A stretch of 9,282 nucleotides of DNA. Origin: Comamonadaceae bacterium. Its GTDB lineage: Bacteria > Pseudomonadota > Gammaproteobacteria > Burkholderiales > Burkholderiaceae_C. The stretch lies in contig CANGZG010000095.1 in the NCBI GenBank assembly GCA_947458415.1, positions 1 through 9,282 on the forward strand, given 5' to 3'. This document shows positions 1-6,790 of the stretch, piece by piece. Numbering within the stretch: position 1 is the stretch's first letter; each line of letters opens with the position of its first letter. The position numbers and the translations under genes were made by a program. Below the pieces are notes generated by a model. The model searched no databases. It was not told the origin of the DNA and was given only the letters and a program-made list of their open reading frames with translations.

Positions 1-653
1 CGGTGATCATCATCGACCCGAATGTGGTGTTCAGTTCGCTCGACAGTTTTTTTGGCGGCTTTGGCAAAGGCGTGTCCGATTTGCCCCCGGGTCGTTTGTT
101 CACTGCCACCGAAACCCGCATCATTCACATCATTTTGGAAGTGTTTTTCCGCTCGCTCAAAGAAGCGTGGGGGCCAGTGCTGGAAATCGATTGCGAGCAA
201 GTGAGTTCGGAGATCAATCCGCAATTTGCACAAATCGCGGATGAAAATGACCTGGTCGTGCTCAGCCGTTTTGAAGCAGAAGCCACCGCCTCTGGTGGAC
301 GCGGTTTCATTGATCTGGTCTACCCTTACGCCACACTCAAACCCATGCGCGATTTGCTGCGCAACCGGGTGGCCTCAGGCGACGGCAACGAAGAATCCGA
401 CAAAGTCTGGCGCGAAGACTTGGCTGTGGCGGTGGGCGATTCGCACATCGACATCAAAGTCAACATGGGCCATGTGAAAACCACATTGCACCATTTACAA
501 ACCATGAAGGAAGGCGACATGCTGTTCTTCAAGAAACCCGAATTGGCGCAATTCTTGGCCAATGACGTGCCCTCGTTTGGGGTCAACATCGGTACCCGCG
601 GCTCGAATGTGGCTGTGCGGATTGAAAAACAAATTGTCCCCGGACAAAATTAA
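1..653 (+). CDS. fliM: Flagellar motor switch protein FliM, C-terminal part (5' end outside window)
   Basis: FliM is the middle component of the flagellar C-ring. It binds phosphorylated CheY, contacts FliG and switches the direction of rotation. About 216 codons are visible, and the frame is open to the left edge. The usual length is about 330 residues, so the N-terminal CheY-binding peptide and part of the middle domain are missing. The visible part begins in the middle CheC-like domain, with IDPNVVFSSLDSFFGG matching the family pattern (V)(I/L)DPxLVFxxVDxLFGG. The C-terminal SpoA domain covers roughly visible residues 140-212 (from WREDL to AVRIEKQI). The GTG at base 3 is an internal Val codon, not a start. 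The stop is TAA at 651-653, and fliN starts 17 bp later, so the two are probably cotranscribed. Identification is from recognised family sequence. Confidence 0.95.
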   Translation, partial: VIIIDPNVVFSSLDSFFGGFGKGVSDLPPGRLFTATETRIIHIILEVFFRSLKEAWGPVLEIDCEQVSSEINPQFAQIADENDLVVLSRFEAEATASGGRGFIDLVYPYATLKPMRDLLRNRVASGDGNEESDKVWREDLAVAVGDSHIDIKVNMGHVKTTLHHLQTMKEGDMLFFKKPELAQFLANDVPSFGVNIGTRGSNVAVRIEKQIVPGQN

Positions 654-670
654 GCAGGCAGGAGCCCGAG

Positions 671-1021
671 ATGAACGACACCACGACTGAACCGCAAGAC
701 CAGGAACCCGAAACCAACGACACACCACCGACGTCGGAAGAGTTTCATGTGTCACAACCGGGCAACATCAACCCTGAAGTGCTGCAAAACATTTCGGTCA
801 ATTTATCGATTGAAGTGGGACGCACCAGCATCAAGATCAAAGATTTGATGCGTCTGACACAAGGCAGTGTGGTGGAACTTGACCGCATTGCAGGCGAACC
901 GCTGGACTTATTGGTCAACGACACCGTGGTCGCGCAAGGCGAAGTGGTGTTGGTCAACGACCGCTACGGCGTGCGATTGACCCGCGTCGTGCCGTCGACT
1001 GACCGCTTGAAATCGCTCTGA
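671..1021 (+). CDS. fliN: Flagellar motor switch protein FliN
   Basis: FliN forms the lower rim of the C-ring with FliM and docks the export apparatus through FliH. The product is 116 residues, somewhat shorter than E. coli FliN (137). Residues 1-35 are acidic and Thr/Pro/Glu-rich, probably disordered, as is usual for FliN. The SpoA domain fills about residues 38-114. It includes LSIEVGRTSIKIKDLM, a VVELDRIAGEPLDLLVND block and EVVLVNDRYGVRLT, all hallmarks of FliN. The ATG at 671 has a good Shine-Dalgarno sequence, GGAG at 661-664, with a 6-nt spacer. It follows fliM by 17 bp in the standard fliM-fliN order. The next gene is not fliO: miaB ends on the opposite strand 3 bp after the fliN stop. 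Confidence 0.95.
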   Translation: MNDTTTEPQDQEPETNDTPPTSEEFHVSQPGNINPEVLQNISVNLSIEVGRTSIKIKDLMRLTQGSVVELDRIAGEPLDLLVNDTVVAQGEVVLVNDRYGVRLTRVVPSTDRLKSL

Positions 1022-1024
1022 TCT

Positions 1025-2362
1025 TTATCCATTCACCAGCACTTCGCCGCGCAACGAATGCGGCAAGGCCTGGGTGATGCGCACATCCATCATCTGACCG
1101 ACCAAACGGGCTGACTGAGGACCGCCGTCGAAATTGACGATGCGGTTACATTCGGTTCTGCCCATCAACTCGGCTGCGCTTTTGCGCGACGGCCCTTCCA
1201 CCAAAATACGTTGCACTGTGCCCATGCGGCTTTCGCTGATGCGTCTGACGTTGTCTTCCACCGTGGCTTGCAAATGCTGCAATCGACGCAGTTTCACCTC
1301 GTGCGGTGTGTCGTCCGCCAAATTGGCCGCGGGTGTGCCCGGGCGCGGACTGAAGATGAAACTGAACGACGCGTCAAAACCAATGTCCTCGATGAGCTTC
1401 ATCAGCTTGCCGAAATCTTCCTCGGTTTCGCCGGGAAAGCCGACGATGAAATCCGAGCTCATGGAAATGTCAGGTCGCACGGCACGCAGTTTTCTGATCG
1501 TGCTTTTGTACTCCATGGCGGTGTAGCCGCGCTTCATCGCCATCAAAATCCGGTCGCTGCCATGCTGCACCGGCAAATGCAAATGGCTCACGAGTTGGGG
1601 CACTTTGCCATACACCTCAACCAAGCGTTGCGTGAATTCATTCGGGTGGCTGGTGGTGTAGCGAATGCGTTCGACACCCGGAATCTCGGCGATGTATTCG
1701 ATCAACAACGCAAAGTCGGCGATCTCTGAAGTGTTGCCCATGCTGCCACGGTACGCATTGACGTTTTGCCCCAGCAGCGTGATTTCTTTCACGCCTTGGG
1801 CGCACAACCCGGCGACCTCGGTCAACACATCGTCCAGCGGCCGGTTGATTTCTTCCCCCCGGGTGTAAGGCACCACGCAATAGCTGCAGTACTTGGAACA
1901 ACCTTCCATGATGGACACAAACGCCGACGCGCCATCCACCCGAGCCGGTGGCAAATGGTCGAATTTTTCAATCTCGGGAAAACTGATGTCCACTTGCGGC
2001 TTATTCAAGGCCGCGCGTTGGTTCAGCAACTCGGGCAAACGGTGCAACGTTTGCGGACCGAACACCACATCGACAAAAGGCGCGCGCGCGATGATGGCTT
2101 CGCCCTCTTGGCTGGCGACACAACCGCCGACCGCGATTTGCACGCCTTTTTTCTTCAAATGACGCACCCGACCCAAATCGGAAAAAACTTTTTCTTGGGC
2201 TTTTTCGCGCACAGAACAGGTGTTGAACACGACCAAATCGGCTTGGTCAATGTCTTGGGTTTGTTCGTAGCCTTGCGCGGCGCCAAGGACATCTGCCATC
2301 TTGTCCGAGTCGTACTCGTTCATCTGGCAGCCAAATGTTTTGATGAAGACTTTGCGGCTCAT
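1025..2362 (-). CDS. miaB: tRNA-2-methylthio-N6-dimethylallyladenosine synthase MiaB
   Basis: MiaB is a cytoplasmic radical-SAM enzyme. It converts i6A37 to ms2i6A37 in tRNAs that read UNN codons. The 445-residue length is normal for the family. The N-terminal methylthiotransferase domain (about 3-120) carries the three auxiliary-cluster cysteines, Cys12 (FGCQMN), Cys49 (NTCSVR) and Cys81 (GGCVAS). The radical-SAM core starts at GCSKYCSYC, with Cys155, Cys159 and Cys162 in the CX3CX2C arrangement that binds the SAM cluster. The C-terminal TRAM domain covers about 378-442. The start ATG reads on the minus strand from 2362, with an AAAGG Shine-Dalgarno sequence 7 nt upstream. In many proteobacteria miaB is followed by phoH and ybeY. 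Here the 3' neighbour is fliN in convergent orientation, so miaB appears to be transcribed alone or last in its unit. Confidence 0.97.
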   Translation of the reverse strand: MSRKVFIKTFGCQMNEYDSDKMADVLGAAQGYEQTQDIDQADLVVFNTCSVREKAQEKVFSDLGRVRHLKKKGVQIAVGGCVASQEGEAIIARAPFVDVVFGPQTLHRLPELLNQRAALNKPQVDISFPEIEKFDHLPPARVDGASAFVSIMEGCSKYCSYCVVPYTRGEEINRPLDDVLTEVAGLCAQGVKEITLLGQNVNAYRGSMGNTSEIADFALLIEYIAEIPGVERIRYTTSHPNEFTQRLVEVYGKVPQLVSHLHLPVQHGSDRILMAMKRGYTAMEYKSTIRKLRAVRPDISMSSDFIVGFPGETEEDFGKLMKLIEDIGFDASFSFIFSPRPGTPAANLADDTPHEVKLRRLQHLQATVEDNVRRISESRMGTVQRILVEGPSRKSAAELMGRTECNRIVNFDGGPQSARLVGQMMDVRITQALPHSLRGEVLVNG

Positions 2363-2459
2363 GGCAAAGCCTTTGTGTGGTTGCAGCGGGTCATGGTGTA
2401 GATCCAGAGGCTGTTGAAGAGCTGGCCATTGTATCGACCCGCTTGTTTATGATGACCGG
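2363..2459. promoter_or_regulatory. Divergent intergenic region between miaB and the cupin gene, with weak promoter candidates
   Basis: This 97-bp gap must hold the start signals for miaB (leftward) and probably for the cupin gene (rightward). On the plus strand TATGAT at 2448-2453 matches the -10 consensus at five of six positions. On the minus strand TACAAT (complement of 2428-2433) also matches at five of six. Neither has a convincing -35 hexamer at 16-18 bp, so both assignments are tentative. Confidence 0.3.
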
Positions 2460-2843
2460 ATGACGCACATCAATCGCACTGTTTTATTCACTGACACCGA
2501 TGGCCGCGCGCGGTTTCGCCAAGAGCCGTTGGCACTTGACCAAGGCAACGATGCCGCACGCCTGAGTGCGCGCTTGCCTGCCAAAGGTTTGCAATGGCGC
2601 AAAAGCCCCGTGGGTTTTCGCAGCCCGTTTCACGTCACCACCACACCGCAATGGGTGTTCATCTTGCAAGGGCAAATGGAAATTGGTTTGCAAGACGGCT
2701 CCTCCAAAGTGTTCCAAGCAGGTGAACATTTTTATTCGGCCGATGTGTTGCCACCCGGCGCGGTGTTTGACAGCCAAGTGCACGGGCATTGGAGCCGCCA
2801 AATGGGTGACGAGGAACTGGTGACTGTGTTCGTGCAGGACTGA
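2460..2843 (+). CDS. Small cupin-fold protein, function unknown
   Basis: The product is 127 residues with no signal peptide or membrane segment, so it should be cytoplasmic. The middle resembles a single small beta-barrel cupin domain (about 50-125). A His at 58 precedes QWVFILQGQMEIGL (about 64-77), which matches the cupin motif 1 pattern of His, a Gln/Arg-Trp-Val strand, Gly and Glu. It is followed by a FQAGEHF turn and a second His cluster at 108-110 (HGHW). His58, Gln64, Glu74 and His108/110 are possible metal ligands, but the classical HxH pair of motif 1 is incomplete. I do not recognise a specific substrate. The ATG at 2460 has no clear Shine-Dalgarno sequence. The gene stands alone between miaB (divergent) and the carbonic anhydrase gene, 184 bp downstream, so context does not suggest a role. 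Confidence 0.8.
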   Translation: MTHINRTVLFTDTDGRARFRQEPLALDQGNDAARLSARLPAKGLQWRKSPVGFRSPFHVTTTPQWVFILQGQMEIGLQDGSSKVFQAGEHFYSADVLPPGAVFDSQVHGHWSRQMGDEELVTVFVQD

Positions 2844-2878
2844 ACACGGGTCACGCGACAAATTTTTCGGGGCTTTGC

Positions 2879-2914
2879 TGGATTCACGCCATAAAACTAA
2901 TTCGAAAGAATCCA
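2879..2914. repeat. 7-bp inverted repeat upstream of the carbonic anhydrase gene
   Basis: The arms TGGATTC (2879-2885) and GAATCCA (2908-2914) are perfect complements separated by 22 bp. The spacer includes the palindrome TTCGAA at 2901-2906. It could be an operator or a loose hairpin in the gap between the cupin and carbonic anhydrase genes. There is no T-tract directly after it, so it is not a canonical terminator. A perfect 7-bp pair in a 184-bp gap could also arise by chance. Confidence 0.3.
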
Positions 2915-2946
2915 TTTCGCAATGAACCGCTAAAGGCGGGCTTGTT

Positions 2947-2973
2947 CCGAGCCGATACCATCGCTAATCTCGG
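2947..2973 (+). other. Possible nested stem-loop in the leader of the carbonic anhydrase gene
   Basis: The outer arms CCGAG (2947-2951) and CTCGG (2969-2973) are perfectly complementary. They enclose a second perfect stem, CGAT (2953-2956) with ATCG (2960-2963), around a 3-nt loop. This nested structure ends about 55 nt before the proposed start codon at 3028. I do not recognise it as a known riboswitch or RNA family, and whether the region is transcribed is inferred. Confidence 0.3.
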
Positions 2974-3027
2974 TGTTTGCAGGCCTTGGGCACCGCTTCC
3001 CTATGTTTTTTTCGTTGTAAAGCAGTC

Positions 3028-4239
3028 ATGAAAAAATACCTACGTTTGATTTTGGAAATTTTGTTGGGGGTGAGTTTGATCGCAGCCTCCACCTTGGCTT
3101 ATTTGAACTACTCTGCGAAAAAGCACTTGAGCGCAGAAGTCACCGAGTTGACTGAGCAGCTGGGCGAAGCCAATGAAGCCATGGAGAAAATGCAGGAGGA
3201 AAAACCTGCTGATGAAGAAGCAACGGCAGAGGTTGGCACCAGTGCGCAAGAGTTAGATGCACTCAAAGCGGCGTTCTCCAATGGCGTGGTGTTGCAAGAC
3301 ATGGAGCTGCTTTACAAAGCGCAAAAAGCTTTGAGCCCCGAGCGTCAAGTGGGCATGGCGTCCATCCGCTTATTGACCAAAGGCCCGCAAGACGAAGGCA
3401 CGATTGCCGCCTTCCAAAAAGCCTTGGAAATGGCCGAGTGGAGCAACCGCCTGCAAACAGTGTGCGCGGCACAAAACGCACTGGCTGCGGCAGGACAAAA
3501 AGTCAAAGTGCTGTCTGACTGTAAAAAATCGCCTGAAAAAGAAGAAGCCCCTGCGAAAAAAGACGCCAAAGCGCACGATGTCCATTGGGGCTATGAAGGC
3601 GACAACGGCCCTGAACACTGGGGCAGTAACTTCCCCATCTGCGGCACTGGCAAAAAACAGTCGCCTTTGAACATCGTCGGTCCGTTTGAAAAATCCAAAG
3701 ACGTCTTGAGTGTGGATTACAAGGAAGGTCCGCTCAAAATGCTCAACAACGGCCACACCATCCAAGTGAATGTGGAACCAGGCAGCACGCTCACCATCAA
3801 CAAAGAAAGCTACGATTTGCTGCAGTTCCACTTCCACCGTCCGTCTGAAGAACAGGTCGATGGCAAAAACTCAGCCATGGTCGCGCACTTTGTCCACAAG
3901 AGCAAAGACGGCAAACTCGCGGTGATCGGTGTGTTGCTCAACGAAGGCAAAGACAGTGCGGCCATCAAAACCTTGTGGGCCAACTTGCCACCGAAAGAAG
4001 GCGTTGAATACTTGCCAGAAAAAGTCAGCTTCAACCCTGGCAGCATGTTGCCCAAAGAGCTCGGTTTTTACAACTACGAAGGTTCTTTGACCACCCCACC
4101 TTGTACCGAAGGCGTGCAGTTCTACATCCTGAAAAAACCCATGGACATTTCCAAAGACCAAGTGGGCAAATTCCCGTTCAAACTCAATGCACGCCCTGTG
4201 CAAAGTCTCAACGGCAGGAAAATCAACGCAGGTGGATGA
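3028..4239 (+). CDS. Membrane-anchored alpha-class carbonic anhydrase with N-terminal helical extension
   Basis: Alpha-carbonic anhydrases interconvert CO2 and bicarbonate, in bacteria usually in the periplasm. The predicted protein has 403 residues. Residues 5-27 form a hydrophobic anchor after MKKYLR. Residues 31-58 look like a charged coiled coil, and 72-165 are Ala/Leu/Lys-rich and probably helical. The catalytic domain covers about 182-403. Zinc ligands are His268 and His270 (QFHFH) and His287 (AHFVH). His243 (NNGH) matches the proton-shuttle His64 of human CA II, Glu274 matches Glu106, and Thr355 in SLTTPP matches Thr199. Cys205 and Cys359 sit where bacterial enzymes form a disulfide. 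The position of Glu117 is Val285. I chose the ATG at 3028 because the anchor starts there. The frame also reaches a TTG at 2977, but that would add 17 residues unlike a signal sequence. No strong Shine-Dalgarno sequence is visible. A terminator follows the stop by 24 bp. Confidence 0.9.
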   Translation: MKKYLRLILEILLGVSLIAASTLAYLNYSAKKHLSAEVTELTEQLGEANEAMEKMQEEKPADEEATAEVGTSAQELDALKAAFSNGVVLQDMELLYKAQKALSPERQVGMASIRLLTKGPQDEGTIAAFQKALEMAEWSNRLQTVCAAQNALAAAGQKVKVLSDCKKSPEKEEAPAKKDAKAHDVHWGYEGDNGPEHWGSNFPICGTGKKQSPLNIVGPFEKSKDVLSVDYKEGPLKMLNNGHTIQVNVEPGSTLTINKESYDLLQFHFHRPSEEQVDGKNSAMVAHFVHKSKDGKLAVIGVLLNEGKDSAAIKTLWANLPPKEGVEYLPEKVSFNPGSMLPKELGFYNYEGSLTTPPCTEGVQFYILKKPMDISKDQVGKFPFKLNARPVQSLNGRKINAGG

Positions 4240-4257
4240 TGCACCGCACCTGACATG

Positions 4258-4289
4258 AAAAAAGCCTGCGCACACGCAGGCTTTTTTTT
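4258..4289. terminator. Bidirectional intrinsic terminator between the carbonic anhydrase gene and ffh
   Basis: A perfect 7-bp stem, GCCTGCG (4264-4270) with CGCAGGC (4275-4281), encloses the loop CACA. It is preceded by six A (4258-4263) and followed by eight T (4282-4289). It therefore has a U-tract on both strands and can end the rightward carbonic anhydrase transcript (stop at 4239) and the leftward ffh transcript (stop at 4308). Confidence 0.93.
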
Positions 4290-4307
4290 CGCAAGGCCGA
4301 GTGGTTT

Positions 4308-5681
4308 TTAACGCGGCATGCCGGGAAAGCCGCCCATGCCTTTCATGCCACCGAGTTTTTTCATCATCTTCATCAAACCGCCGCCGCGCATTTTTTTCAT
4401 CATGTCTTGCATTTGACCGAACTCGTTGAGCAAACGGTTCACGTCTTGCACTTGCACGCCAGCGCCCATGGCGATGCGGCGTTTGCGAGTGGCTTTGATG
4501 ATGTCGGGCTTGGCGCGTTCACGGGGCGTCATGCTGTGGATGATGCCTTGTTTTTTCACCATTTCTTTTTCGGCACGGCCTAAATCCATGTCCTTGGCTT
4601 TGGCCGCCACTTGCCCGGGCATTTTGTCCATCAAACTGGACAAACCGCCCATTTGCTTCATCTGCTGGATTTGCGACAAGAAGTCGTTCAAGTCAAAACC
4701 GTCACCGCTTTTCAACTTTTCGGCCATTTTTTGCGCGGCCTGCATGTCGACATTCGCCGTGACCTGTTCGACCAAAGCGACGATGTCGCCCATGCCCAAC
4801 ATGCGCCCGGCGTGGCGTTCGGCGTCAAAGGCTTCGAGGCCGTCAATCTTCTCGCTGGTACCCGCAAACTTGATCGGCGCGCCCGTGATCTGACGCACCG
4901 ACAAGGCCGCACCGCCGCGTGAATCGCCATCGGTTTTGGTCAGCACGATGCCGGTCAACGGCAAGGCTTCTTTGAATGCTTTGGCGGTGTTGATCGCGTC
5001 TTGGCCCAACATCGCGTCCACCACAAACAATGTCTCGACCGGATTCACCGCCGCATGCAAAGCCTTGATCTCGCTCATCAAGGCTTCGTCAATCGCCAAA
5101 CGGCCTGCGGTGTCCACCAACAGCACATCGAAGTAATGGTTGCGGGCATAAGCCAATGCCGCCAGCGCGATTTGCACCGGTTGCTGGCCGGGGTCGCTGG
5201 GGAACCATTCGGCACCGGCTTGCGCGGTCACGCTTTTGAGTTGCTCAATGGCGGCGGGGCGGTAAACGTCGGCCGACACGGTCAGCACTTTTTTCTTGCG
5301 CTTGGTGATCAGGTGCTTGGCCAATTTGGCGGTGGTGGTGGTTTTGCCGGCGCCTTGCAAACCCGCCATCAATATCACCGCAGGCGGTTGTGTGGCGAGG
5401 TTGATGTCGCTCACGCCTTCACCCATGGTGGCGCTGAGTTCGCGTTGCACGATGCTCACCAGTACTTGCCCGGGGGTGAGCGAGCCCACCACCTCTTGGC
5501 CGAGCGCGCGGTCTTTGACGCGTGCAATGAAATCGCGCACCACTGGCAACGCCACATCGGCCTCTAACAAAGCCATGCGCACCTCGCGCAACATGTCAGC
5601 GACATTCGATTCGGTGATGCGCGCCTGCCCGCTGATTTGCCGGACCACGCGTGACAGTTTTTCGCTCAGAGTGTTTGCCAT
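4308..5681 (-). CDS. ffh: Signal recognition particle GTPase Ffh (SRP54)
   Basis: Ffh binds 4.5S RNA and emerging signal or transmembrane sequences. With the receptor FtsY it delivers ribosomes to the membrane for cotranslational insertion. The 457-residue length is typical. The N domain is about 1-90. The G domain shows GLQGAGKT at 107-114 (P-loop), DVYRPAA at 138-144, DTAGR at 190-194, TKTD at 248-251 and GTSEK at 274-278. The Met-rich M domain follows from about 325, with the RNA-binding helix around RKRRIAMGAG (399-408) and a Met/Gly/Lys-rich tail. The usual GSG of that helix reads GAG here, a small variation. The start codon reads leftward from 5681, with AAAGG (complement of 5690-5694) 8 nt upstream. 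The gene is divergent from the ypjD-like gene, as in E. coli. Confidence 0.98.
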   Translation of the reverse strand: MANTLSEKLSRVVRQISGQARITESNVADMLREVRMALLEADVALPVVRDFIARVKDRALGQEVVGSLTPGQVLVSIVQRELSATMGEGVSDINLATQPPAVILMAGLQGAGKTTTTAKLAKHLITKRKKKVLTVSADVYRPAAIEQLKSVTAQAGAEWFPSDPGQQPVQIALAALAYARNHYFDVLLVDTAGRLAIDEALMSEIKALHAAVNPVETLFVVDAMLGQDAINTAKAFKEALPLTGIVLTKTDGDSRGGAALSVRQITGAPIKFAGTSEKIDGLEAFDAERHAGRMLGMGDIVALVEQVTANVDMQAAQKMAEKLKSGDGFDLNDFLSQIQQMKQMGGLSSLMDKMPGQVAAKAKDMDLGRAEKEMVKKQGIIHSMTPRERAKPDIIKATRKRRIAMGAGVQVQDVNRLLNEFGQMQDMMKKMRGGGLMKMMKKLGGMKGMGGFPGMPR

Positions 5682-5753
5682 CAGATATGCCTTTAAGGGG
5701 AAAAGCCCGCGGTGTCATCCTGCCAGTTGCCGATGAACCGCTAAACTGTTCGC

Positions 5754-6566
5754 ATGATTGTATTGAGCGCATCCCAATTCAGCCTGGTCTGGGGCTTGGT
5801 CGCCGCCACGGCTTACGCCCTTGGCGCCTTGTTTGGCGGGCGCTTGTCCGCCCAGCAAAGTCGCAATTACCTGTGGCTGATTTCTCTGGTGCATGGCTTG
5901 AGCGTGATCGCCAGCTTGATTCCTGCCGAAGACGGCTTGGCGCATTTCGGCTTTGCCCCGGCCCTGTCTGCCACGGCGTGGCTGGTGTTGCTGGTCTACA
6001 CCTTGGAACACCATTGGTTCCCTCAAATGCAAACCCGTTGGTTGATGTCCGGTGTCGGCATGGTCGCCGTGATCTTGCCGTTGGTGTTTCCAGGACACGC
6101 GCTGCACAGTGCTTCGTCGGCTTGGTTGCCCTTTCATTGGATGCTTGGCATGGCGTCCTATGCGCTGTTTGCCGCCGCCGTGGTGCATGCCAGTTTGATG
6201 AGCCGCGCGGAGCGACAAATTCGCCTTGGCGCGGTTGACCCTACTGGCCTGCCATTGCTGACACTTGAGCGTTTGACTTTTCGCTTTGTCAACATCGGGT
6301 TTTCTTTGCTGAGCGCCACGTTATTGGCGGGTTGGTTGTTTGGCGAACAGCTCTATGGCCCAGACAAAGCCTTTCGCTTGGACCACAAAACCGTGTTCGC
6401 TTTGCTCGCTTGGTTGGTGTTCTTGGTGCTGATTGGGGGGCGCAAATACAGAGGTTGGCGCGGTGCGCTGGCGGTTCGCACACTCTACACCGGCGCGCTG
6501 ATGCTGTTCTTGTCCTACGCTGGGTCGCGTTTTGTCACTGAAGTATTTTTAGGGCGCACCACATGA
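5754..6566 (+). CDS. CcsA-like inner-membrane protein, YpjD type
   Basis: The 270-residue product has about eight predicted membrane segments, near residues 6-27, 39-56, 68-85, 98-113, 126-148, 178-198, 213-229 and 242-259. It resembles the cytochrome c assembly (CcsA/HemX-like) family. Features shared with that family are His128 at the start of a membrane helix (HWMLGMASYALFAAAVVHA) and the C-terminal block beginning DHKTVFALLAW, ending in GGRKYRGWRG (about 228-237). His128 and His211 are possible haem-ligand candidates, by analogy only. Its position divergent from ffh matches E. coli ypjD. A direct role in cytochrome c maturation is unproven, because CcmC/CcmF-type genes and a WWD motif are not seen here. 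The ATG at 5754 has no obvious Shine-Dalgarno sequence. The stop overlaps the next start (ATGA at 6563-6566). Confidence 0.88.
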   Translation: MIVLSASQFSLVWGLVAATAYALGALFGGRLSAQQSRNYLWLISLVHGLSVIASLIPAEDGLAHFGFAPALSATAWLVLLVYTLEHHWFPQMQTRWLMSGVGMVAVILPLVFPGHALHSASSAWLPFHWMLGMASYALFAAAVVHASLMSRAERQIRLGAVDPTGLPLLTLERLTFRFVNIGFSLLSATLLAGWLFGEQLYGPDKAFRLDHKTVFALLAWLVFLVLIGGRKYRGWRGALAVRTLYTGALMLFLSYAGSRFVTEVFLGRTT

Positions 6567-6790
6567 AATACCTGATCTTGATCGGCGTGGTGGTTGGATT
6601 GATCTGGTGGATCAAATTCAGTCGGCCCGCCAAACCGTCTGCGCCCGCTGCCGAGGCTGACAACGGACCGCAACCCATGGTCCGTTGCGCCCATTGCGGC
6701 CTGCACCTGCCGCAGAATGAAGCCATCGATTCAGCCAACGCGGTGTATTGCAGCCAGGCACACCGCGATTTGGCAGAACCTCGCGCATGA
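6563..6790 (+). CDS. PP0621-type small membrane protein with zinc-ribbon-like motif, function unknown
   Basis: The product has 75 residues. Residues 2-18 form one hydrophobic segment, followed by a short Pro/Ala linker and then a compact metal-binding motif with Cys42, Cys45, Cys63 and His67 (RCAHCGLHLPQ ... VYCSQAH). This CxxC-x17-C-x3-H layout suggests a single zinc site. The architecture matches the family known as PP0621, whose function is not established. AGGG at 6551-6554 gives a Shine-Dalgarno sequence with an 8-nt spacer. The start overlaps the stop of the CcsA-like gene by 4 bp, and its own stop overlaps the ampD start by 4 bp, so translation of all three is probably coupled. Topology (metal motif in cytoplasm or periplasm) cannot be settled from sequence alone. 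Confidence 0.85.
   Translation: MKYLILIGVVVGLIWWIKFSRPAKPSAPAAEADNGPQPMVRCAHCGLHLPQNEAIDSANAVYCSQAHRDLAEPRA

Noticed and set aside
1766..2401. A 211-codon plus-strand open frame across miaB
   Set aside because: It is antisense to the conserved cysteine-rich half of miaB and shows no recognisable domain. It is a shadow of codon bias.
2977..3027. TTG start at 2977 for the carbonic anhydrase
   Set aside because: There is no Shine-Dalgarno sequence, it would place 17 atypical residues before the membrane anchor, and ATG at 3028 followed by KKYLR gives a normal anchor.
2922..5745. The 13-mer ATGAACCGCTAAA occurring in two intergenic regions (2922-2934 and 5733-5745)
   Set aside because: One shared 13-mer pair is about what chance would give in 9.3 kb, and the flanks do not match. 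A genome-wide count would be needed to call it a repeat.
5651..6238. A 195-codon plus-strand frame across the ffh/ypjD-like junction
   Set aside because: It overlaps the start of ffh and the CcsA-like gene in another frame. Its product is Arg-rich with no family resemblance.
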